From: Candidatus Binatota bacterium
GTDB taxonomy: Bacteria > Desulfobacterota > Binatia > Bin18
Assembly: GCA_011523315.1 (NCBI GenBank)
Contig: WTHE01000695.1
Coordinates: 1 to 6,299 of the forward strand
DNA: 6,299 nucleotides
Direction of reading: 5' to 3'
Under the pieces are notes generated by a model. That model was not told the DNA's origin. It made no database searches and saw only the letters and a list, made by a program, of their open reading frames with translations. The position numbers were made by a program, and so were the translations under genes. This document shows positions 1-5,633 of the stretch, in pieces. The first letter of the stretch is position 1. Each line of letters starts with the position of its first letter.

Positions 1-174
1 GCCCCTGAACACGCTGTAAGCCGCGAGAGGTCAATAGGGCGCCGTTGGCTGCTTTAGGAATGATGAGCTTCCACAGGTGGCAGGTCTGGAGGTCTCTGGA
101 GATACAGACCTAATAGTTGACATAATATATCTTATCAGACATAAAGGAATAAAATTTTTGACCTTCTGGCCTCC
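1..174. other. Gene-poor 3' flank with an AT-rich patch
   Basis: No convincing coding region is present: plus-strand frames 1-3 all meet stops within the first 57 bases, and the minus strand offers only a 30-codon frame (123 down to 31) with no recognisable content. Positions 111-160 are strikingly AT-rich compared with the GC-rich surroundings. They contain a consensus TTGACA (117-122) followed 17 bases later by CATAAA (140-145), but nothing plausible lies downstream on the plus strand. The segment lies after the stop of the last operon gene and probably contains its transcription end, though no strong hairpin plus U-tract is visible. Confidence 0.6.
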
Positions 175-846
175 CTATTCGTCCAGCTTATACTCGACCA
201 ATTCCTTGAGGGACGAATTGTCGGCCGTGTCCACAAATTTCCGGTAGTAGGTTTGGGCCTGCTGACGGTCCCCGGCAGTCTCGAAAACCCTGGCCAAGGC
301 CAAAAAGGCCTGTGCCTGGCTCGGGCCGTCAATCTCCGCAGCCCGGGTATAATGGCTGATAGCCAACTCAGTATCACCGACGTCTTCGGCCAGAGCGCCC
401 AGCTTGAGCCAGGCCAGTTGCACCAGATAATGGTCGCCGTGCCTGGCGTCCGCCACCACGGCTTGGTAGGCCGCGACCGCGTTGTCCACCGCATCCTGTT
501 GCTGATAGGCGTGACCGAGGTGCCAGAAGGCCGACTGCTGCGGCCGGCCGGCCAACAGCTCAGCTGCGGTTTCAAACAACTGAATCGCTCCGGCCAGGGC
601 CTCAGGCGCCAAGTCTGGTTCGGCGATTTGCTCCAAGCCTGCCCGCAGGGCGTCCAAACCGCTGCTGGTCTGGTGGCGCCACACGAGACTCAACGCGCCC
701 CACCCCACCAGTCCGACCAGCCCGAGGCCGACCACACTGCCAATCAGCCGCGGCCGCTGCCAACTCCAGTTTGAGACCTGCTGAGCCCAGACCACCAGCC
801 GCTCAATTGGCTGGCGGGTTAAGGCTGCTTTGCGTTCGGGTCGCAT
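175..846 (-). CDS. Membrane-anchored TPR-repeat protein (YfgM-like architecture)
   Basis: This is a 223-residue protein if translation begins at the ATG at 846. A basic N-terminal stretch of about 33 residues precedes one hydrophobic segment near residues 35-56, rich in Gly, Val and Leu, so the N-terminus is probably cytoplasmic and the rest periplasmic. The remainder is helical with TPR-like repeats: about residues 104-137 (FWHLGHAYQQQD), 140-173 (LGALAEDVGDTELAISHY) and 176-209 (FLALARVFETAGDRQQAQTYY). TPR domains bind other proteins. The single anchor plus TPRs resembles the YfgM/TPR_21 group that works with the Sec translocon, but I cannot assign that role. An in-frame GTG at 882 would add 12 residues (start ISVVITIPFC), but they are encoded by the dispersed palindromic repeat, so I prefer the ATG. 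No good Shine-Dalgarno sequence precedes the ATG. It is the last gene of the minus-strand operon, 60 bases after the BFN gene, a gap almost filled by the repeat. Confidence 0.82.
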   Translation of the reverse strand: MRPERKAALTRQPIERLVVWAQQVSNWSWQRPRLIGSVVGLGLVGLVGWGALSLVWRHQTSSGLDALRAGLEQIAEPDLAPEALAGAIQLFETAAELLAGRPQQSAFWHLGHAYQQQDAVDNAVAAYQAVVADARHGDHYLVQLAWLKLGALAEDVGDTELAISHYTRAAEIDGPSQAQAFLALARVFETAGDRQQAQTYYRKFVDTADNSSLKELVEYKLDE

Positions 847-851
847 GGCGC

Positions 852-904
852 AAAAGGGAATCGTGATAACAACTGATATCACACGGACATCACGCTTCCC
901 TTTT
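852..904. repeat. Palindromic repeat element, copy 1 (16-bp arms, one mismatch)
   Basis: The left arm AAAAGGGAATCGTGAT (852-867) and right arm ATCACGCTTCCCTTTT (889-904) are reverse complements except for one position, separated by 21 bases. The inner 44 bp (858-901) matches the element at 4782-4824 in the same orientation at about 36 of 44 aligned columns, including loop words CAACTGAT and GGAC. On the minus-strand transcript it would fold into a long hairpin between the BFN stop and the TPR start, burying a purine-rich AAGGGAAG that could serve as a Shine-Dalgarno sequence. A shorter alternative hairpin, GTGATA/TATCAC (863-868 with 877-882), competes with it. The inverted repeat is seen directly; a REP- or MITE-like nature is inferred. 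Confidence 0.75.
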
Positions 905-906
905 CC

Positions 907-1428
907 TTACATCTTGTATTTGAAATCGTCCGGGGACATTTTTTCGAGAATTTCAGCCCATTTGTCGCGCGACACATTGGAGAGGTTGGTGTCGTCTTTT
1001 TGGCCGTCTTCGAGCTGCTGCAACACGCTGGACGCCTCAAGCACCTGCTTGGCCACAAAGATTGGACTTTTGGTCCGCAGGGCCAGGGAAATCGCATCGC
1101 TGGGCCGGGAGTCGATGGTCAGCTTTTTCTCTCCGGCCTGCAGGCAGATCGACGCGTAATAGGTGTTGTCCTTGAGTTCGGTGACCTCAATCGACTCGAC
1201 CTGACCGCCCAGCTCGTCTATCAAACGGCGGAGCAGATCGTGGGTCATGGGCCGCGCCATCCGAATGCCCTCCAGTTCGGTGGCCATGGCGGTGGCTTCC
1301 ATGAGGCCGATCCAAATCGGCAGATTGAGTTTGTTGTCCTCGTCCTTGAGGATTACGATCGGGGTTTTTGTCATCGGGTCGAGGGTTAAACCGCCGACAC
1401 GCATCTCGATAAAGTTCTCTCGGGCCAT
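907..1428 (-). CDS. Bifunctional nuclease (BFN/DUF151) family protein
   Basis: This 173-residue protein carries a BFN domain over about residues 5-140. Family landmarks are the opening VGGLTLDPMTKTPIVILKD, then LNLPIWIGLMEA, the RPMTHDLL block (59-66) and the highly characteristic IDSRPSDAISLALR (105-118). The C-terminal tail, with W157 and SPDDFKYKM, also fits full-length bacterial members. The family is named after a plant protein with reported DNase and RNase activity; its bacterial role is poorly defined, so nuclease function here is by family only. The start at 1428 is well supported: AAGGGGG (complement of 1434-1440) sits 5 bases upstream, and the conserved domain begins just after it. 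A longer in-frame reading back to 1485 would overlap the VWA gene and adds nothing conserved. It lies 34 bases after the VWA gene and is probably co-transcribed with it. Confidence 0.93.
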   Translation of the reverse strand: MARENFIEMRVGGLTLDPMTKTPIVILKDEDNKLNLPIWIGLMEATAMATELEGIRMARPMTHDLLRRLIDELGGQVESIEVTELKDNTYYASICLQAGEKKLTIDSRPSDAISLALRTKSPIFVAKQVLEASSVLQQLEDGQKDDTNLSNVSRDKWAEILEKMSPDDFKYKM

Positions 1429-1462
1429 GTTGTCCCCCTTATTCCACGCGGCGCAAGGGCGC

Positions 1463-2875
1463 TCAGGCGGTGACCAGACGATCAATCACCCGGTACAGCT
1501 GGTTCAGGTTCCGGCACTCTTCGACCATACTGCAGTATGGCGCGTAGCGGTCCATTTCACTATCCCCAAATCCCCAGGTGAGCTTGCTCTCCGGGTTGAG
1601 CCAGATCACCTGTTTGGCGCGCTGTTGCAGCTCTCTGACCACCCACTCGTGGGGGAGATTGTAGTTATTGCGGGCATCCCCCAGGACGATGACCGTGGTG
1701 CGCTTATTGATGATCGAGAAATGGTCGCGGTGGAAGGTCCGGAACGCCCGACCAAAATCCGAGTGGGCGTAGATGTTGATGATATTCCCCCGCAACGAGA
1801 GGTCGATGGCCGAATGAATATCGTTGTCCTCAAACAGACGGGTGACCTCGCCGAGGTCGGCGACAAAAATATAGCTCCGCACCCGGGAGTACAAATCCTG
1901 GATGGAGTATACAAACTGGAGCATGAAACGCGACACGTTGCGCACCGAGTCTGAGACGTCGCACAGGATGACGACCTGAGGCTTTTCTTTTTTCTTCTTG
2001 TCGAGCACGATCTTGAACGGCACGCCCCCATACTGGAGGTTTTTGCGCAGCGTCTGTTGCAGGTCAAAGCGGCCCTTTTTGGCGTGTTTGCGGCGAATGG
2101 CAATGACCTGTTTAAGACGCTGGGCCAGCTTGGCCACCGCCTCTTTCATCTTCCGAATTTCGTCTTCGGTCAGATAATAGAAGCTCTTATCGGCCAGGCT
2201 GCGCATCTTTTGCTGATCGCGGACCTGGGAGTCCTGCTTTTCGAGTTCGGCCCGCACATAGCTACGGATCATATGGGCCAGATCCTGCAGGCGGCGGTCG
2301 AGGTAGGCCATCATCTGTTCAATCTGTTCGGGCGACAGACCGGCCTGCTGCAGGGCGTCTTTCAGGTTGGCCAACTCCTGGGTCAGCTGGCCGAAGCCGA
2401 GCTGCTGGGCAACCGCATTGGCAAACTGCCCCTCTTGAAACGAGCGCTGGATATCTTGCAGGTTGGCCTGTTCGGCCGCTTCGCGCAACATGCGTTCCAG
2501 CTGACCGGTATTGTTCTCGAGCAGAGCCTGAGCCAGCTCTGACAGCTCAGAGCCCATGTTTTCAAGGGCTTCTTTGAGCTGTTCGAGAAACTCCTGGAAC
2601 TCTTCTTCGGACATTTCCATGGCCTGCCTGGTTGCCGCGCCGGCCTCTTTGATGATTTCCCCCAGGCCGGTGAAAAACATGTCGAACAGTTCGTCGTAGA
2701 CCGAGATATCGACCGCGCGCTTGACTAGGGTCGAGCGCAGCGTATCCTTGACCACCGCACGATCCCCAAGGCCGAGCAGACCCAGGGCGGCAAAGGTGTC
2801 CATATTTTCGGCCGCCGACACCTTGAGACCGTTCTGACGCAGGAGGTTGCCAAATTCAATAATCTTATCGTCCAT
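1463..2875 (-). CDS. CoxE-like VWA-domain protein, partner of the MoxR ATPase
   Basis: This is a 470-residue protein from the ATG at 2875. The N-terminal part (1-90) contains the IIEFGNLLRQNGLKVSAAENMD opening typical of CoxE-like/COG3552 proteins. A long Gln/Glu/Leu-rich helical segment follows (about 90-260), probably partly coiled coil. The C-terminal VWA domain (about 298-470) has a MIDAS metal site: DVSDS (306-310, the DxSxS signature), HSDFG (371-375, with Ser where many VWA domains have Thr) and LGDARNN (398-404). Known relatives work with MoxR ATPases to insert metals or remodel target enzymes in the cytoplasm. No signal peptide or membrane segment is visible. GGGAG lies 9 bases before the ATG; an in-frame GTG at 2908 would add 11 residues with no family support. 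It follows the MoxR gene by 56 bases. The helical-plus-C-terminal-VWA layout also resembles ViaA, but the LGDARNNYN block favours the CoxE group. Confidence 0.92.
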   Translation of the reverse strand: MDDKIIEFGNLLRQNGLKVSAAENMDTFAALGLLGLGDRAVVKDTLRSTLVKRAVDISVYDELFDMFFTGLGEIIKEAGAATRQAMEMSEEEFQEFLEQLKEALENMGSELSELAQALLENNTGQLERMLREAAEQANLQDIQRSFQEGQFANAVAQQLGFGQLTQELANLKDALQQAGLSPEQIEQMMAYLDRRLQDLAHMIRSYVRAELEKQDSQVRDQQKMRSLADKSFYYLTEDEIRKMKEAVAKLAQRLKQVIAIRRKHAKKGRFDLQQTLRKNLQYGGVPFKIVLDKKKKEKPQVVILCDVSDSVRNVSRFMLQFVYSIQDLYSRVRSYIFVADLGEVTRLFEDNDIHSAIDLSLRGNIINIYAHSDFGRAFRTFHRDHFSIINKRTTVIVLGDARNNYNLPHEWVVRELQQRAKQVIWLNPESKLTWGFGDSEMDRYAPYCSMVEECRNLNQLYRVIDRLVTA

Positions 2876-2931
2876 ACGCACGCGCTCCCGTCCGGCGGGG
2901 TCGGCCACGCGCTCGCCCCGCCCGCCCCCAT

Positions 2932-3894
2932 TCAGTGCAAGAGGTCTTTGTCTTCCTGCTCGGCTTCTTCAACGGTCTGGGCCTTCTTCTTCTGTAGGTA
3001 GTCCTTGAGTTCGGCCTCGGCTTTGCGCACATCGCCCTCATACTTCAGGATGGTGTTCAGGGTCTCGTTCACCACCCCTTCTTCAAGCTTGTGCACGTTG
3101 AGCAGGGTCAGGGCCTTGGCCCAGTCCAGGGTTTCGCTGATACTCGGGACCTTTTTGAGATCGAGCTTGCGAATGTTCTGGATGATTTCGACCACCTCCC
3201 CGGCCAATTTCTCGGACACGCCCGGCACCTTGAGCTTGACAATAGCGAGTTCCTGCTTGCGATCCGGAAAATCGATATACAGATGGAGACAGCGCCGTTT
3301 GAGCGCGTCCGACATCTCCCGGGCGTTATTGCTGGTCAGCACAACGAGGGGGATCTGCTTGGCCTGTAGCGTACCCAGCTCCGGCACGCTGACCTGAAAG
3401 TCGCTCAGCACCTCGAGCAAAAACGCCTCAAACTCACTGTCTGATTTATCGATCTCGTCAATCAGCAGGACGGGTTGCTCGGTGGACGAGATGGCTTGCA
3501 GCAGAGGCCGGGGCAGAATGAAGCGGTCAGAAAAGAACACCGTGTCCTGATCGGCAATCCGCTCCACCGCGTCTTTCAGGGTCGTCGTCCCTTCGAGGGT
3601 TTCGCTGATTTTGTCTTTGAGAATCTGGGTATACAGCAGCTGCTTGGCGTACTCCCACTCGTACAGGGCCTTGGCTTCATCAAGCCCTTCATAGCACTGC
3701 AGGCGGATCAACTGACACCCCAGAGACGACGCCACGACCTTGGCCAGCTCGGTCTTGCCCACTCCGGCCGGTCCTTCGACCAGAATCGGTTTGCGTAGGT
3801 GAGTCGCCAGATAGACGATGGTTGCAATACGCCGATCACAGATATACTGCTCGTCAGCAAATTTGCCGATCACGTCTTCAATAGATTCGAACAT
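2932..3894 (-). CDS. MoxR-family AAA+ ATPase (CoxD-like)
   Basis: This 320-residue cytoplasmic ATPase has a complete AAA+ core. Walker A is GPAGVGKT (41-48), Walker B is VLLIDEID (142-149), sensor 1 is in LTSNNAREMSD (186-196), and the arginine pair RR at 200-201 probably includes the arginine finger. The C-terminal lid contains PSISETLDWAKAL (250-262), typical of this MoxR subgroup, followed by a charged tail. MoxR proteins form ring-shaped ATPases that, with a VWA partner, act as chaperones for metalloenzymes or complexes. The partner gene lies directly downstream. The start at 3894 has GGAGG 4 bases upstream (complement of 3899-3903). A longer reading from a TTG at 3951 is unlikely because that codon lies in the predicted -35 box. 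It is the first gene of a four-gene minus-strand operon. CoxD is the nearest named relative, but no CO dehydrogenase genes are in the window. Confidence 0.94.
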   Translation of the reverse strand: MFESIEDVIGKFADEQYICDRRIATIVYLATHLRKPILVEGPAGVGKTELAKVVASSLGCQLIRLQCYEGLDEAKALYEWEYAKQLLYTQILKDKISETLEGTTTLKDAVERIADQDTVFFSDRFILPRPLLQAISSTEQPVLLIDEIDKSDSEFEAFLLEVLSDFQVSVPELGTLQAKQIPLVVLTSNNAREMSDALKRRCLHLYIDFPDRKQELAIVKLKVPGVSEKLAGEVVEIIQNIRKLDLKKVPSISETLDWAKALTLLNVHKLEEGVVNETLNTILKYEGDVRKAEAELKDYLQKKKAQTVEEAEQEDKDLLH

Positions 3895-3914
3895 CCTTCC
3901 TCCCAGGCAAATGA

Positions 3915-3946
3915 TTTGGCCCAACCTAGCATAGGGGTGGGCCAAA
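3915..3946. promoter_or_regulatory. Perfect 9-bp inverted repeat, candidate operator
   Basis: TTTGGCCCA (3915-3923) and TGGGCCAAA (3938-3946) are exact reverse complements separated by 14 bases, with centres 23 bp apart, about two helical turns. The dyad covers the predicted -10 box and -10/-35 spacer of the minus-strand operon promoter and lies upstream of both divergent genes, so it is not a terminator. It is best read as a binding site for a dimeric regulator. No regulator gene next to it suggests which protein binds. Confidence 0.5.
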
Positions 3947-3951
3947 GACAA
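3923..3951 (-). promoter_or_regulatory. Candidate sigma70-type promoter of the MoxR-VWA-BFN-TPR operon
   Basis: Read on the minus strand, TTGTCT (3951-3946) is followed after 17 bases by TAGGTT (3928-3923), with TGC just before it forming an extended -10 element. The -35 matches consensus at 4 of 6 and the -10 at 3 of 6. Expected initiation near 3916 would give a leader of roughly 20 bases carrying the Shine-Dalgarno sequence of the ATG at 3894, which fits that start choice. It is moderate by sequence alone. Confidence 0.4.
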
Positions 3952-3974
3952 CGCGCGCGACCTACCTGCTCGGC

Positions 3975-4003
3975 TTGCATTCGGCCCTCCCCGCTTCTAT
4001 AAT
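3975..4003 (+). promoter_or_regulatory. Promoter of the NRDE/TANGO2-family gene, near-leaderless
   Basis: A perfect -10 box TATAAT (3998-4003) lies exactly 17 bases downstream of TTGCAT (3975-3980), a 3-of-6 match to the -35 consensus. The ATG at 4015 is only 11 bases beyond the -10 box, so transcription would start about 0-6 bases before it. No Shine-Dalgarno-like sequence is present (the intervening bases are C-rich). This geometry implies a leaderless or nearly leaderless mRNA. Confidence 0.55.
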
Positions 4004-4014
4004 CCGCCCCCGCA

Positions 4015-4800
4015 ATGTGTACCTTAGTCCTGTATTCGCGCGTCTTTGCCGACTATCCGATTGTGGCTGCGGCCAACCGCGACGAACTCCTGGCCCGCCC
4101 CTCGGATCCCCCGCTTCAGCTGGCACGCGAGCCCTGGATCTGGGGCGGTCGCGACCGGGTCGCCGGCGGCACCTGGCTGGGCGTCAACGCCTTCGGTGTC
4201 ATGGCCGGCATTCTCAACCGCCAGTCACTCCTGCCCCCGGATCCGCAGCGCCGTTCGCGCGGTCAGCTGTGTCTCGACGCCCTACGCCATCGGTCGGCCG
4301 CCCAAGCCGCCAACCACCTGGTCCGCTCCTCCCCGCACGACTATAATCCCTTCACCCTGGTCATCGCCGACGCCCAGCAGGCCTATGTCCTCAACACCGC
4401 CCCCACCACGCTCGCCCTGCACTCCCTCAAGCCGGGTCTGTACCTGTTTACCAACCGCGACTTCAACGACCCCAGCTGTCCCCGCATCGCGCGTCTGCGT
4501 CCCCACTTCCAGCGGCTCGGCCAGACCGACCAGCCTGTCTCCTTTGCCAACCTGATCCCCCACCTGCGCCGTCTGATGGCCGACCACGGTTCGAGTCCGC
4601 CCGGTCAGGAAGACAGCCCTTACCAGCCCGACACCCGCAACAGCCTGTGCCTGCACCTCGACGGCTACGGCACCTGTTCATCCAGCCTGCTGGCCTACCA
4701 GACCCACACGCAGTCCTACCACTATCTGTTTGCTCCCGGCGCGCCGTGTGAGCACCCGTATGAGACCGTGTCCCTGCCACCGAATCGTGATCTCAACTGA
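4015..4800 (+). CDS. NRDE/TANGO2 (DUF833) family protein
   Basis: This 261-residue protein begins MCT and carries the family-defining NRDE at residues 21-24, within AAANRDELLARPS. Other family blocks are GGTWLGVNAFGVMAGILN (51-68), SRGQL (81-85), NPFTLVIAD (111-119), LYLFTNRD (142-149) and YGTCSSSLL (218-226). Cys2, exposed if the initiator Met is removed, is conserved in the family, including human TANGO2. The reaction is not established; the animal homologues are linked to haem and lipid handling. No signal peptide or membrane segment is seen, so it is probably cytoplasmic. The length is usual for the family. The start is fixed by the conserved MCT and by the promoter immediately upstream, with no ribosome-binding site. 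The last five residues (NRDLN) and the stop codon are encoded by repeat copy 2, so the extreme C-terminus may have been reshaped by it. It is transcribed divergently from the MoxR operon and converges with the SDR gene. Confidence 0.93.
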   Translation: MCTLVLYSRVFADYPIVAAANRDELLARPSDPPLQLAREPWIWGGRDRVAGGTWLGVNAFGVMAGILNRQSLLPPDPQRRSRGQLCLDALRHRSAAQAANHLVRSSPHDYNPFTLVIADAQQAYVLNTAPTTLALHSLKPGLYLFTNRDFNDPSCPRIARLRPHFQRLGQTDQPVSFANLIPHLRRLMADHGSSPPGQEDSPYQPDTRNSLCLHLDGYGTCSSSLLAYQTHTQSYHYLFAPGAPCEHPYETVSLPPNRDLN

Positions 4801-4824
4801 TGGAGCAGGACATCACGATTCCCT
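4782..4824. repeat. Palindromic repeat element, copy 2 (perfect 10-bp arms)
   Basis: GAATCGTGAT (4782-4791) and ATCACGATTC (4812-4821) are exact reverse complements with a 20-base loop, followed by CCT. The loop words CAACTGAT and GGAC are shared with copy 1 at 858-901 in the same orientation. The element covers the 3' ends of the NRDE and SDR genes and provides the TGA stop of each. It could form a hairpin in both convergent transcripts and help end them, but neither side has a U-tract, so it is not a canonical intrinsic terminator. Confidence 0.75.
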
Positions 4825-5559
4825 GCCCGGACCGCTCGCCAGCCACCCCCCGTCGGGCACATACGTCGCACCCGAGATAAAATCCCCCTGCTCAATCAGA
4901 AAGCGGACCGTCCGGACCACATCGCGCGGGTGCCCGAGCCGGCCCAGGGGCGTGTCACGGCGCAGGCGCTCCAGCTCGGCAGCCGTATACGTGGCGGGGG
5001 GCAAGACCGGGCCGGGCACAACCGTATTGACCTGCACCTCGGGCGCCAGGGCCTTGGCCAAGGCCACACTCAGGGCGTGGATGCCGCCCTTGGAAACACA
5101 GTAGGCCAGATAGTCCCGGGACGGCCGCAGCCCGCTCCAATCTCCCAGCTGAATGATTTTTCCCGCTCCCTGACGACGCATGACCCGGCCCAGGGAAAGC
5201 CCGAGGCAGAAAGCCGCAGTCAGGTTGGTGTCCAGAAAGGCGCGCCACTGCTTGAGGCTGAGGCTGGCGATGGGGGTGGGGTAAAACAGGGCGGCATTAT
5301 TCACCAACACGTCAACCCGGCCGGCAAACTCCAGGGCTCGCTCGCTCAACTGCTGGACGTCGGCCAGCCGACTTAAATCCGCCCTGAGGATGAGCGCCCG
5401 CCGTCCACGACGGCGGATGGCGGCCGCCAACTCCAGGGCGGACGAGGTATGCACATGAACAATAATGTCCGCCCCAGCCGCAGCCAACTCCAGGGCAATC
5501 TCCCGTCCCAGCCGCCGGGCCGCCCCGGTCACCAGCACAACACGTCCCTCCAGTTGCAC
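4813..5559 (-). CDS. SDR-family oxidoreductase, pteridine-reductase-like
   Basis: This 248-residue Rossmann-fold NAD(P)H-dependent reductase of the short-chain dehydrogenase family has cofactor motif TGAARRLG (11-18), which is the TGxxxRxG form of pteridine reductases (PTR1/FolM group) rather than the usual TGxxxGxG. DVLVNNAALFYPTP (83-96) closely resembles the PTR1 block containing NNASSFYPTP. The catalytic Tyr153 and Lys157 are present (YCVSK), and the usual Ser is apparently replaced by Asp140 (LGDWSG), again as in PTR1. VPGP (181-184) and the C-terminal PDGGW (235-239) complete the fold. Reduction of dihydropterin or dihydrofolate is therefore likely, with another carbonyl substrate possible. 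The start is a GTG at 5559 with GGGGG 6 bases upstream (complement of 5566-5570); a nearby ATG at 5572 is out of frame. It lies 74 bases after the histidine kinase on the same strand, and its last two codons and stop fall in repeat copy 2. Confidence 0.9.
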   Translation of the reverse strand: MQLEGRVVLVTGAARRLGREIALELAAAGADIIVHVHTSSALELAAAIRRRGRRALILRADLSRLADVQQLSERALEFAGRVDVLVNNAALFYPTPIASLSLKQWRAFLDTNLTAAFCLGLSLGRVMRRQGAGKIIQLGDWSGLRPSRDYLAYCVSKGGIHALSVALAKALAPEVQVNTVVPGPVLPPATYTAAELERLRRDTPLGRLGHPRDVVRTVRFLIEQGDFISGATYVPDGGWLASGPGRES

Positions 5560-5633
5560 GCCTGTCCCCCATACCGAAAGTGAACGATGACCTTTTCTTA
5601 CTCAAACGCCCATCATTGTTGACCTGCTGTCCG

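Noticed and set aside
31..123. A 30-codon minus-strand frame after the TPR gene
   Set aside because: It has no ribosome-binding site, no recognisable motif and is Ser/Pro/Thr-rich in a way expected from random sequence.
152..172. Possible intrinsic terminator after the TPR stop (GGCCAGAAGGTC then AAAAATTTT on the minus strand)
   Set aside because: The stem is only 4 bp with one G-U pair and the following tract is interrupted by As, so it is too weak to call.
858..890. CRP/FNR-like site from TGTGA/TCACG and TGATATCA words in repeat copy 1
   Set aside because: The spacing between half-sites does not fit either regulator, and the words are accounted for by the dispersed palindrome shared with copy 2.
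1463..3894. Carbon monoxide dehydrogenase accessory cluster (coxDE)
   Set aside because: The pair resembles CoxD and CoxE, but no coxMSL, coxF or coxG gene is present in the window, so those gene symbols are not justified.
4015..4555. Long alternative frames overlapping the NRDE and SDR genes on both strands
   Set aside because: They lack family motifs and are rich in Pro/Arg/Ser, as expected for shadow frames of GC-rich coding DNA.
5325..5500. Repeated AACTCCAGGGC words in the SDR gene
   Set aside because: They encode recurring ALEL/ALEF turns within Ala/Leu-rich helices and are explained by protein composition rather than a DNA repeat.
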